64,000 bases of DNA. It comes from Falsihalocynthiibacter halioticoli. GTDB lineage: Bacteria > Pseudomonadota > Alphaproteobacteria > Rhodobacterales > Rhodobacteraceae. Location: positions 806,001 to 870,000 of the forward strand of contig NZ_JAOYFC010000001.1 of the NCBI RefSeq assembly GCF_025802015.1, written 5' to 3'. Below are positions 16,553 through 24,883 of the stretch, piece by piece (position 1 is the stretch's first letter; the number at the start of each line of letters is the position of its first letter). The notes under the pieces are model-generated. The model was not told where the DNA came from. It did not search any database and saw only the letters and a list, made by a program, of their open reading frames with translations. Position numbers and translations under genes: made by a program.

Positions 16553-16616
16553 GTTTCTGGGCGACTCTCGCCGAATATGCGCAATATATAGCGTTTTTTG
16601 CGCCGTCATCGGCGCG

Positions 16617-16644
16617 TTATCCACAACTTATTGATATATCCACA
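16617..16644 (+). other. Pair of DnaA boxes upstream of ybjN
   Basis: TTATCCACA at 16617-16625 is an exact DnaA-box consensus. ATATCCACA at 16636-16644 is a one-mismatch box in the same orientation, with an AT-rich 10-base spacer. The rest of the 279-base gap between ubiK and ybjN holds only the terminator and no gene. The surroundings do not look like a replication origin (no dnaA, hemE or parAB), so transcriptional or titration roles are more plausible. Confidence 0.55.
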
Positions 16645-16776
16645 GATATTTTCCTTTACAGGGCCACCTCCATCGCACACCATATTTAGTGTAAGGGCAG
16701 GGTGCCTCCCCTTTAATTTGTGTAGGCGCCGAATACTTGCGGCAAACGCGGGCAGAACAACAATCGAGGCTGGGCA

Positions 16777-17280
16777 ATGTCACTCACGGAAGACTTTTTT
16801 GGCAGCGACGATATCCACCCGATTGATATGGTCGAAACCCTCGCGCAACATCATGCATGGGAGTTTGACCGCGTCGCCGACGACCAGATTGCAATGGCCG
16901 TTGAAGGGCAGTGGCGCACATATTCGATAACTCTGGCATGGTCCCCGCAGGATGAAACGCTTCGCCTGATTTGCACCTTCGAGATGGACCCGCCAGAGGA
17001 GAAGCTGCCGAAGTTCTTCGAGATGCTGAACCTTGTGAACGATGGCTGTTGGGCGGGCGCTTTCACCTATTGGCACGAGCAGCGGTTGATGGTCTATCGC
17101 TATGGTCTTGTCCTGTCGGGCGGGCAGCAAGCTGGCGTTGAGCAGATTGATACGCTGATCTCGGCGGCGGTCATGTCGTCCGAACGATATTACCCTGCAT
17201 TCCAACTGGTGAACTGGGGCAATCAATCGCCCGAAGAAGCGATGCAAGTTGCCATTGCAGAGGCTTACGGACGGGCCTAG
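16777..17280 (+). CDS. YbjN domain-containing protein
   Basis: The 167-residue soluble protein belongs to the YbjN family (PF10722), which shares a fold with type III secretion chaperones. The central FEMDPPEEKLPKFFEMLNLVN region, interrupted by variable residues, and the FTYWHEQRLMVYRYGLVL strand pair (about 108-125) are typical. E. coli YbjN influences motility and stress but has no biochemical function assigned. The start at 16777 follows a GAGGCTGGGCA region. It stands 32 bases before proC on the same strand, as in related genomes. Confidence 0.85.
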   Translation: MSLTEDFFGSDDIHPIDMVETLAQHHAWEFDRVADDQIAMAVEGQWRTYSITLAWSPQDETLRLICTFEMDPPEEKLPKFFEMLNLVNDGCWAGAFTYWHEQRLMVYRYGLVLSGGQQAGVEQIDTLISAAVMSSERYYPAFQLVNWGNQSPEEAMQVAIAEAYGRA

Positions 17281-17312
17281 TCTCTCTCGCGAACGTAAGA
17301 GGGAGAGCTTTC

Positions 17313-18119
17313 ATGCAAGAGATCAAAAGCCGCGGCATCGTCCTATTGGGATGTGGAAAGATGGGGTCTGCGATGCTTGCAGGGTGGCTTGAGAATGGCC
17401 TCACCGCGGATTCGGTTTGGATACTCGACCCAAATCCTTCGGACTGGGTCCAATCGCTTGGCGCACATGTAAACGAAGGCGTGCCAGAAAATCCGGCGGT
17501 GGTTTTGATCGCGGTTAAACCGCAAATGATGCAAGACGCGCTTCCAACTCTGAAACCTCTAGGGAATGGCGAGACACTGTTTGTTTCGGTTGCTGCAGGT
17601 TGCACCATTGCAAGTTATGAGGCGGTGTTGGGCGCACAAACACCAATCATTCGCGCGATGCCGAATACGCCCGCTGCAGTTGGGCGCGGAATAACTGCGC
17701 TTGTCGCCAATGCACACGCGAGTAGCGCGCAGCTCGATGCCGCAGACTCCCTGCTTGCGGCCGTGGGCCAAACGGTTCGCCTTGATGACGAAAGTCAGAT
17801 GGATGCGGTTACGGCGGTGTCTGGGTCTGGGCCAGCTTATGTATTCCACCTCATAGAAACGCTGGCAAAGGCGGGCGAGCTTGAAGGGCTGCCCCCTGAA
17901 TTGGCGATGAAGCTGGCCAAAGCAACCGTTGGCGGCGCTGGGCAACTGGCCGAAGACGCAAGCGAAACGCCAAGCGAGCTGCGTGTGAATGTGACCAGTC
18001 CAGCGGGAACAACTGCTGCTGCACTTGAGGTCTTGATGGATGAGGAAAGCGGGTTCCCCGATCTCCTTGCCCGCGCAGTCAAAGCTGCTGCTGACCGTAG
18101 TCGTGAGTTGGCGCAATGA
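17313..18119 (+). CDS. proC: Pyrroline-5-carboxylate reductase
   Basis: This 268-residue enzyme makes L-proline from pyrroline-5-carboxylate with NAD(P)H. The N-terminal nucleotide loop GCGKMG (13-18), IAVKPQ, MPNTPAAVGRG and the C-terminal signature region VSGSGPAYVF through NVTSPAGTT are all intact. GAGGGAGAG just upstream is a strong ribosome-binding site. Its stop overlaps the start of csaA in an ATGA, so the two genes are coupled, possibly with ybjN in front. Confidence 0.97.
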   Translation: MQEIKSRGIVLLGCGKMGSAMLAGWLENGLTADSVWILDPNPSDWVQSLGAHVNEGVPENPAVVLIAVKPQMMQDALPTLKPLGNGETLFVSVAAGCTIASYEAVLGAQTPIIRAMPNTPAAVGRGITALVANAHASSAQLDAADSLLAAVGQTVRLDDESQMDAVTAVSGSGPAYVFHLIETLAKAGELEGLPPELAMKLAKATVGGAGQLAEDASETPSELRVNVTSPAGTTAAALEVLMDEESGFPDLLARAVKAAADRSRELAQ

Positions 18120-18457
18120 GCGAGGCCATCTCGTTTGACGACTTCCTCAAGGTCGATATTCGTAAAGGCACTGTTGTTAAGGCTGAACAGTTCCCAGAAG
18201 CGCGCAAGCCTGCGATCAAGATTTGGGTAGATTTTGGCGATGAGATTGGCATCAAGAAATCCAGCGCTCAGATCACGGTGCATTACAACCCGGATGCGTT
18301 GATCGGCAAAGAGGTGATGGCGGTGGTTAACTTTCCGCCGCGCCAAATCGGCAAATTCATGTCCGAAATCCTCGTTCTTGGTGTGCCGGATGAGGCTGGC
18401 GAAGTCGTTTTGATCGGGCCAGACCAAACAGTGCCCAACGGCGCAAGGCTCTTTTGA
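18116..18457 (+). CDS. csaA: tRNA-binding (EMAP/CsaA-like) protein
   Basis: The 113-residue protein is a free-standing tRNA-binding OB-fold of the CsaA type. The motif DIRKGTVVKAEQFPEARKP and the late SEILVLG strand match the family. CsaA of Bacillus has chaperone-like activity in protein export and binds tRNA; its role in alphaproteobacteria is not settled. It overlaps proC by 4 bases. Confidence 0.9.
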   Translation: MSEAISFDDFLKVDIRKGTVVKAEQFPEARKPAIKIWVDFGDEIGIKKSSAQITVHYNPDALIGKEVMAVVNFPPRQIGKFMSEILVLGVPDEAGEVVLIGPDQTVPNGARLF

Positions 18458-18525
18458 TATCTTTCGCGTTGCGGTAGCCTGCGCGCGACCCATAATAATA
18501 CCGCCCTATAACCTATAGGAATAAA

Positions 18526-19482
18526 ATGAAGAAAATCCTGATCACCCGTATCCTACCTGATAAAGTCCTTGATGCTGCACGCGCCAAATTTGATGTGACC
18601 GTGCGCGATGACGTTACTCCGCTGAATGTGAACGAAGCCGCCGATGCGCTTCAAACATACGACGGTATTCTACCCACGCTTGGCGATGCCTTCGACGCAA
18701 CTTGCTTTGAGCAAGCAGGCAAACCGCGCTGCAAGATTTTGGCGAACTTTGGTGTGGGGTATAACCATATCGATGCCACCGCTGCGGCAAAAGCGGGGGT
18801 TTTTGTCAGTAACACACCTGGGGCCGTGACGGACGCCACAGCCGACATCGCCATGACGCTGCTCTTGATGACCGCGCGGCGAGCTTCTGAAGGGGAGCGC
18901 ATCACCCGTGCTGGCGGTTGGAAGGGCTGGGGGCCCGTTCAGATGCTCGGCACACATGTTACCGGCAAGACGGTCGCGATCATCGGCATGGGCCGGATCG
19001 GCAAGGCCATCGCCAAACGCTGCCACTACGGCTTTGACATGAACGTTGTGTTCTACAACCGCTCAATTGTGCAAGAACCGGGTGTTCCTGCCGAACAGAT
19101 GCCAACGCTTGAAGCAGCACTTGGCGCTGCCGATTTTGTGGTTGTTGCTGTTCCTGGAAGCAAGGAAACGCATCACCTCATCGATGGCAATGCGTTCCGC
19201 GATATGAAATCGACGGGCATATTTATCAATATCTCCCGTGGGGACGTGGTTGATGAGCCTGCTTTGATTTCCGCTCTTCAGAACAAGGTGATCCACGCGG
19301 CGGGACTTGATGTGTACGAGCAGGAGCCGTTCGTTCCGGAGGCTTTGCGTGCTCTGGATAACGTAACGCTGTTGCCGCATCTTGGCACGGCGGCGCTCGA
19401 AGTGCGCGAAAACATGGGAATGATGGCGCTGGATAACCTGATTGCCGCGCTTGACGGCAAGGCGCCGCCCAACAAAGTCTAA
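18526..19482 (+). CDS. D-2-hydroxyacid dehydrogenase, glyoxylate/hydroxypyruvate reductase type
   Basis: The 318-residue protein is a GyaR/GRHPR-type NAD(P)-dependent dehydrogenase acting on D-glycerate/hydroxypyruvate or glyoxylate/glycolate. It has GMGRIG (154-159) in the cofactor domain, catalytic Arg238 in ISRGD, a VYEQEP motif near 263-268 and catalytic His285 in LPHLGTA. The substrate call is by family resemblance to D-glycerate dehydrogenases. It runs into tdk on the opposite strand with a 4-base overlap of stops. Confidence 0.9.
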   Translation: MKKILITRILPDKVLDAARAKFDVTVRDDVTPLNVNEAADALQTYDGILPTLGDAFDATCFEQAGKPRCKILANFGVGYNHIDATAAAKAGVFVSNTPGAVTDATADIAMTLLLMTARRASEGERITRAGGWKGWGPVQMLGTHVTGKTVAIIGMGRIGKAIAKRCHYGFDMNVVFYNRSIVQEPGVPAEQMPTLEAALGAADFVVVAVPGSKETHHLIDGNAFRDMKSTGIFINISRGDVVDEPALISALQNKVIHAAGLDVYEQEPFVPEALRALDNVTLLPHLGTAALEVRENMGMMALDNLIAALDGKAPPNKV

Positions 19483-20090
19483 GCGCTTTTGGCGCGGGGG
19501 AGGCTGGTGACGTTTTCGCCCATCGCCTCGCGCCAATGCCGACGGCATAGCGAGACATAGGTTTCATTGCCGCCAATCTGAACTTGCGCGCCTTCGCGCA
19601 ATACGTTCCCTGCATCATCTTGGCGCACAACCATCGTGGCCTTCTTTCCGCAATGACAAATTGTGCGCGCCTCACGCATTTCATCGGCGAGCGCAAGCAG
19701 TGCCGCTGATCCGGGGAACAACGCCCCCTGAAAATCCACACGCAGCCCATAGCACATCACTGGAACACCAAGGTCATCCACCACGCGGGCCAATTGCCAA
19801 ACCTGATCTTGTTCAAGGAACTGCGCTTCGTCGATAAACACGCATGCACAGGGGCCAACCGCAAGTCTCGTCTTGATCTTGGCAAAAAGGTCTTCGCCCG
19901 TTTCGAATGTATCCGCTGGTTCGCCGATCCCGATCCGCGAGGCAATGCGCCCTTCACCTGCCCGATTGTCAAACCGCGCCGTGAGCAGATAGGTCTGCAT
20001 CCCGCGTTCGATATAGTTGTGGGAGGCTTGCAGCAAAATCGTCGATTTCCCTGCATTCATTGTCGAGTAATGGAAGTAAAGCTTGGCCAT
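19479..20090 (-). CDS. tdk: Thymidine kinase (type II)
   Basis: The 203-residue protein phosphorylates thymidine in the salvage pathway. The P-loop is AGKST (13-17), the catalytic Glu88 sits in DEAQFL (87-92), and the zinc ligands appear as CHCGKKA and a late CRRHW. The lasso-domain region around TYVSLCRRHW is complete. The ATG at 20090 (MAKLYFHYS) fits family N-termini; a longer frame to 20240 does not. Confidence 0.96.
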   Translation of the reverse strand: MAKLYFHYSTMNAGKSTILLQASHNYIERGMQTYLLTARFDNRAGEGRIASRIGIGEPADTFETGEDLFAKIKTRLAVGPCACVFIDEAQFLEQDQVWQLARVVDDLGVPVMCYGLRVDFQGALFPGSAALLALADEMREARTICHCGKKATMVVRQDDAGNVLREGAQVQIGGNETYVSLCRRHWREAMGENVTSLPRAKSA

Positions 20091-20335
20091 GTCGGACCCT
20101 AGCGCGCACCCGAAAGTCGGGCAAGATCGAGAGGGCAAAATGCTGTGGATAAAGGCGCGAAAATTAACTTCGGGATCATGTGGAGAGGCCGCGAAGCATA
20201 GGCAGGTGCGGGGAGGGGGAAACCCGCAAAAACGCTTCATGACCCCTCGGTCCTGTTATGACATTGCCTTTCGCGCGGCATAATGGGAATGTTTGTCGAC
20301 AGTTCCCCGTAAAAGTCACGAAGGGCACAGCGCAT

Positions 20336-20803
20336 ATGAGTATCGTGTCGAGCTATTTGAAAAAACATACAGAATCCCTAGTCAAAGACGTTGGTGTCGA
20401 GGCTGCTTGCAAGGTTACGGGAAAGTCCAAGGCAACGCTGGGCCGGTATTATTCCGACCATGACGACCACGCCGAACGTTTCATGCCCATTGATGCCGTG
20501 GCCGCTCTTGAGCAGGTAGCAAGCTTTCCGCATGTGACGAGCGCGCTATCGGAACTCAAGGGGATTACGCTGTCCTACGACCAAACACGCCGCAACGCAC
20601 CCAGCGGCGGAGTCAACGGCGATGTAATCGCTCTTTCGCAGCGATTTGCGATGTTGATGGCGGAATATACGCTGTCGGTTGAGGACGGCAAAATCACGAT
20701 CAGCGAAGCCAAGCGTTTGTTGCGGGAAACACTGGAACTCCAGAAGGTTTTGCTTGATATGAAGCTCAACCTTGAACATGAAGTGAGTAATCCTGATGGC
20801 TGA
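20336..20803 (+). CDS. Uncharacterised protein with possible HTH, coupled to arsH
   Basis: I do not recognise this 155-residue protein with certainty. Its N-terminus (about 18-48) contains VEAACKVTGKSKATLGRYYS, which has the spacing of a small helix-turn-helix, and the C-terminal third (about 115-150) is a long charged helix. It could be a DNA-binding regulator. The ATG at 20336 follows a purine-rich GAAGGGCACA. Its end overlaps the arsH start by 8 bases, so translation is coupled. Confidence 0.7.
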   Translation: MSIVSSYLKKHTESLVKDVGVEAACKVTGKSKATLGRYYSDHDDHAERFMPIDAVAALEQVASFPHVTSALSELKGITLSYDQTRRNAPSGGVNGDVIALSQRFAMLMAEYTLSVEDGKITISEAKRLLRETLELQKVLLDMKLNLEHEVSNPDG

Positions 20804-21497
20804 TATTCCGCAAGTCGACCTCAATCACCTTGGCAAAATCGACATTGATGCCCTTAAATCCGCCGATGATGACGGCCACGCGCCACGGATTTTGCTGCTC
20901 TATGGCAGCCTGCGCGACGTTAGCTACTCGCGTAAATCTGTTGAGGAAGCTGCGCGCATCTTGAGCCATTTGGGTGCGGAAACCAAAATTTATGACCCGC
21001 GCGGCCTGCCGTTTCCAGAGGATGACAATGATGATCATCCCAAAGTGGTTGAACTGCGCGAATTGGCAAATTGGTCCGAGGGAATGGTCTGGAGCAGCCC
21101 GGAGCGGCACGGAACAATGTCCGGTATCCTCAAGACACAGGTTGATTGGCTTCCGCTCAAAATGGGCGGAGTGCGTCCGACACAGGGTAAAACGCTGGCA
21201 CTGATGCAGGTAAGTGGCGGCTCACAGAGCTTTAACGCGGTCAATCAAATGCGGATTTTGGGACGGTGGATGCGCATGATTACGATCCCGAACCAATCTT
21301 CAATCGCTAAGGCGTGGCTCGAATTTGACGGCGAACGGCTTAATGCGGGCCCATTTTATAACCGTGTTGTTGATGTGATGGAGGAACTTTTCAAGTTTAC
21401 CGTCATGACACGCGGGCGCTCGGACTATTTGACGGATCGCTATTCCGAGCGCGTTGAAAGCGCCGAAGAATTGAGCGCGCGGGTTTCCAAGAAATAG
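20796..21497 (+). CDS. arsH: ArsH-type NADPH-dependent FMN reductase
   Basis: The 233-residue flavodoxin-fold protein matches ArsH. It has LLYGSLRDVSYSRKSVEEAAR near the N-terminus (FMN phosphate loop), WSSPERHGTMSGILKTQVDW, and the ArsH-typical GKTLALMQVSGGSQSFNAVNQMR, split at variable residues. ArsH proteins reduce quinones or azo dyes and some oxidise organoarsenicals. No arsR, arsB or arsC gene lies nearby, so an arsenic role is not supported by context. It overlaps the HTH-like gene by 8 bases and ends at a shared terminator. Confidence 0.92.
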   Translation: MADIPQVDLNHLGKIDIDALKSADDDGHAPRILLLYGSLRDVSYSRKSVEEAARILSHLGAETKIYDPRGLPFPEDDNDDHPKVVELRELANWSEGMVWSSPERHGTMSGILKTQVDWLPLKMGGVRPTQGKTLALMQVSGGSQSFNAVNQMRILGRWMRMITIPNQSSIAKAWLEFDGERLNAGPFYNRVVDVMEELFKFTVMTRGRSDYLTDRYSERVESAEELSARVSKK

Positions 21498-21518
21498 TTC
21501 GGTTCTGAAACCGATAAC

Positions 21519-21553
21519 AAAAAAAAGGCCGCCCTGAATAGGCGGCCTTTTTT
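21519..21553 (+). terminator. Bidirectional intrinsic terminator between arsH and carB
   Basis: A 12-bp perfect stem (AAAAAGGCCGCC with GGCGGCCTTTTT) around CTGAATA is flanked by A and T runs on both sides, so it can end both arsH and the convergent carB. Confidence 0.93.
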
Positions 21554-21570
21554 GTTTGTGTATGGGGCGC

Positions 21571-24500
21571 TTACTCTTGCAGCGCGCGTACCTTGATCTC
21601 ACCCTGAATGCGCGATTTCATAGCGAAGGCGGCCGCGTGACTTGCAGCGGCGGTGGTGAAGTATGGGATCTTGTCATACAAGGCAACAGCGCGAATTTCG
21701 CGTGAATCTTCAACCGCTTGTGTGCCTTCGGTGGTGTTCATTACAACCGCGATTTCGCCGTTCTTGAGCTGATCGACGATGTTCGGACGGCCCTCATAGA
21801 CTTTGTTGACCACCGTGCAAGCAAGGTCGTTTTCCTGCATCCAATCCGCAGTGCCGCGGGTGGCGACAATCTCGAACCCAAGTTCAAGTAGCGCTACGCA
21901 CGCTTCAAGCATCTTGGCGTTTTTGTCTGCGTCTTTGATCGAGAGGAACACGCGCCCTTCGGTTGGCATCTCAACGCCGGCACCCATTTGCGCCTTAAGG
22001 AAAGCACGATGGAAATCCTTGTCGCTGCCCATGACTTCGCCAGTTGAGCGCATTTCCGGCCCGAGGATCGTATCAACGCCAGGGAAACGCGCAAATGGCA
22101 GAACCGCTTCTTTGACGGCGTAGGTGTCGATCGCAGGGTCGACAAGGTCGAACCCGGAAAGCGCCTCTCCAGCCATAACGCGCGCGGCGATCGCGGCGAT
22201 GGGGCTGTTTACGGCTTTGGCAACAAACGGCACAGTCCGGCTGGCGCGCGGGTTCACCTCGATGAGGTAAATCTGCCCATCTTTCACGGCGAACTGGATG
22301 TTCATCAACCCAACCACGTTGAGCGCAAGCGCAAGTGCGCGCGCTTGTTCGTGGAGCGTTTCGATTGTCTCTTGCGAGAGGCTGTAGGGCGGCAATGAAC
22401 AGGCGGAGTCACCAGAGTGAACACCCGCTTCTTCAATGTGCTGCATGATCCCAGCGATATGTACATCTTTGCCGTCAGAGATCGCGTCTACGTCAATCTC
22501 GACCGCGCCGGAGAGGTAGCTGTCAAGCAGCACAGGACTATCACCTGAAACCACCACGGCTTCCGCGATGTAGCGCTCAAGCTGGGCCATGTCGCGCACG
22601 ATTTCCATCGCGCGGCCACCCAGAACATAAGACGGGCGGATCACCAGCGGGAAACCGATTTCAGAGGCAATCTTGATCGCTTCCGCGTCTGTGGCGGCAA
22701 TGCCGTTCTTGGGCTGTAACAGTCCAAGACGGTTCACAAGAGCTTGGAAGCGCTCGCGGTCTTCGGCAAGGTCGATGGCGTCCGGGCTCGTGCCGAGGAT
22801 TGGAATGCCTTCTGCTTCAAGCGCATTGGCGAGCTTGAGCGGGGTCTGGCCACCAAACTGTACGATTACGCCGTGCAGGGTGCCTTTTTCCTGCTCAACG
22901 CGTAGGATTTCCATCACATGCTCAAACGTCAGAGGCTCGAAATAGAGGCGGTCGGAGGTGTCATAATCGGTTGAAACCGTTTCAGGGTTACAGTTGATCA
23001 TGATCGTCTCATACCCCTGATCCGTCAGCGCATAACAGGCGTGACAGCAGCAGTAATCAAACTCGATCCCTTGGCCGATCCGGTTGGGGCCGCCACCGAG
23101 AATAACGACCTTTTTCTTGTCGCTCGGGCGGGCTTCGCATTCCACATCGTCCATCGCTGGCGCTTCGTATGTGGAGTACATATAGGGCGTTTGCGCTTCG
23201 AACTCGGCCGCACAAGTGTCGATCCGTTTGAACACAGCGTTAACACCGAGGTTGCGACGCGCGCGGCGGATGTTAGCTTCGTCGCGACCCGTAAGTTTGG
23301 CAAGGCGCGCATCCGTAAAGCCCATCATCTTAAGGCTACGCAAGCCCTTTTCATCCATAGGCAGGCCATCGCGGGCGACACGTTGCTCGGTCTCGACGAT
23401 TTCGCGGATACGGGCAAGGAACCACGGGTCAAATTTGGTGACAGCGTGGATTTCATCATTGCTTAGGCCATGGCGCATCGCTTGCGCAATTGTGCGCATC
23501 CGATCAGGTGTTTGCTGGCCGATGGCCTTGATGACTGCGGATTTCTCAGGGGCGCCATCGATCTCGACCTCGTCAAAACCGGACAAGCCCGTTTCCATAC
23601 TCGCCAGCGCTTTTTGCAGGCTTTCGTGAATGGTCCGGCCGATGGCCATCGCCTCGCCCACAGATTTCATCGCTGTGGTCAGGTTTGGCTGCGAGCCCGG
23701 GAACTTTTCAAAGGCAAAGCGCGGAATCTTGGTGACAACATAGTCGATGGTTGGCTCAAACGATGCCGGAGTGACGCCGGTGATGTCGTTGTCCAACTCG
23801 TCCAACGTAAAGCCAACCGCAAGCTTGGCCGCGATTTTGGCAATCGGGAAACCAGTCGCCTTCGAGGCCAGTGCGGAGGAACGAGACACACGAGGGTTCA
23901 TCTCAATGACAACCATACGGCCATCGGCGGGGTTCACCGCCCACTGCACGTTGGAGCCGCCCGTTTCCACACCGATTTCGCGCAGAACGTTGATCGAGTG
24001 CGTCCGCATCAATTGGTATTCTTTGTCCGTTAGCGTCAGGGCAGGGGCCACTGTGATCGAGTCACCCGTGTGAACGCCCATCGGGTCAACGTTCTCGATA
24101 GAGCAGACGATGATGGCGTTGTCGGCGGTGTCGCGCACAACTTCCATTTCATATTCTTTCCACCCCAAGAGGCTTTCATCCACGAGGATCTGATTGACCG
24201 GCGAAGCATCCATCCCTGTGCGGCAGTAATGCTCGTAGTCTTCGCGGTTATACGCCACGCCGCCGCCTGTACCGCCAAGGGTAAAGGCAGGGCGAATAAT
24301 TGCAGGAAGGCCGATCTCTTCGAGCGCATCCAAGGCAATGCGAACACCCTCATTCAGATCAGCTTTGCCGTCTGCGAGTTTGGGCGCTGTTACGATGGTT
24401 GCCTTCGGGTTTTCAATACCGAGCCGATCCATCGCTTCGCGGAAGAGCTTGCGGTCTTCGGCCATTTCGATAGCTTCGCGCTTAGCGCCGATCATTTCCA

Positions 24501-24837
24501 CGCCGAACTTGTCGAGCACACCCATTTCCTCAAGCGCCAGAGACGTGTTGAGGCCAGTTTGCCCGCCCATCGTCGGAAGAAGCGCATCGGGGCGTTCTTT
24601 CTCGATGATCTTTGCAACAACTTCGGGAGTGATCGGCTCAATATAGGTTGCGTCTGCAAGGCCCGGATCGGTCATGATCGTCGCGGGGTTCGAGTTGACG
24701 AGGATAACGCGGTACCCTTCTTCACGCAGCGCCTTACACGCTTGTGCGCCTGAGTAGTCAAACTCGCAGGCCTGACCAATCACAATCGGCCCCGCCCCAA
24801 TAATCATGATTGACTTGATATCGGTTCTTTTCGGCAT
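21571..24837 (-). CDS. carB: Carbamoyl-phosphate synthase large subunit
   Basis: The 1088-residue protein makes carbamoyl phosphate for pyrimidine and arginine synthesis, using ammonia from the CarA glutaminase subunit. Two ATP-grasp modules (about 1-400 and 550-930) show GAGPIVIGQACEFDYSG and GGGPNRIGQGIEFDYCC-type loops, with an allosteric MGS domain at the end (about 940-1088). The length is normal. carA is not adjacent, which is usual in this group. The plus-strand open frames inside it are shadows. Confidence 0.98.
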   Translation of the reverse strand: MPKRTDIKSIMIIGAGPIVIGQACEFDYSGAQACKALREEGYRVILVNSNPATIMTDPGLADATYIEPITPEVVAKIIEKERPDALLPTMGGQTGLNTSLALEEMGVLDKFGVEMIGAKREAIEMAEDRKLFREAMDRLGIENPKATIVTAPKLADGKADLNEGVRIALDALEEIGLPAIIRPAFTLGGTGGGVAYNREDYEHYCRTGMDASPVNQILVDESLLGWKEYEMEVVRDTADNAIIVCSIENVDPMGVHTGDSITVAPALTLTDKEYQLMRTHSINVLREIGVETGGSNVQWAVNPADGRMVVIEMNPRVSRSSALASKATGFPIAKIAAKLAVGFTLDELDNDITGVTPASFEPTIDYVVTKIPRFAFEKFPGSQPNLTTAMKSVGEAMAIGRTIHESLQKALASMETGLSGFDEVEIDGAPEKSAVIKAIGQQTPDRMRTIAQAMRHGLSNDEIHAVTKFDPWFLARIREIVETEQRVARDGLPMDEKGLRSLKMMGFTDARLAKLTGRDEANIRRARRNLGVNAVFKRIDTCAAEFEAQTPYMYSTYEAPAMDDVECEARPSDKKKVVILGGGPNRIGQGIEFDYCCCHACYALTDQGYETIMINCNPETVSTDYDTSDRLYFEPLTFEHVMEILRVEQEKGTLHGVIVQFGGQTPLKLANALEAEGIPILGTSPDAIDLAEDRERFQALVNRLGLLQPKNGIAATDAEAIKIASEIGFPLVIRPSYVLGGRAMEIVRDMAQLERYIAEAVVVSGDSPVLLDSYLSGAVEIDVDAISDGKDVHIAGIMQHIEEAGVHSGDSACSLPPYSLSQETIETLHEQARALALALNVVGLMNIQFAVKDGQIYLIEVNPRASRTVPFVAKAVNSPIAAIAARVMAGEALSGFDLVDPAIDTYAVKEAVLPFARFPGVDTILGPEMRSTGEVMGSDKDFHRAFLKAQMGAGVEMPTEGRVFLSIKDADKNAKMLEACVALLELGFEIVATRGTADWMQENDLACTVVNKVYEGRPNIVDQLKNGEIAVVMNTTEGTQAVEDSREIRAVALYDKIPYFTTAAASHAAAFAMKSRIQGEIKVRALQE

Positions 24838-24883
24838 AGCAGACCCCAGACAGCGAAAATGAGCAAATTGTCGTGGGTTATAG

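Noticed and set aside
23470..24753. Several 180-230-residue frames antisense to carB
   Set aside because: They lie wholly inside the certain carB gene and have no recognisable domain.
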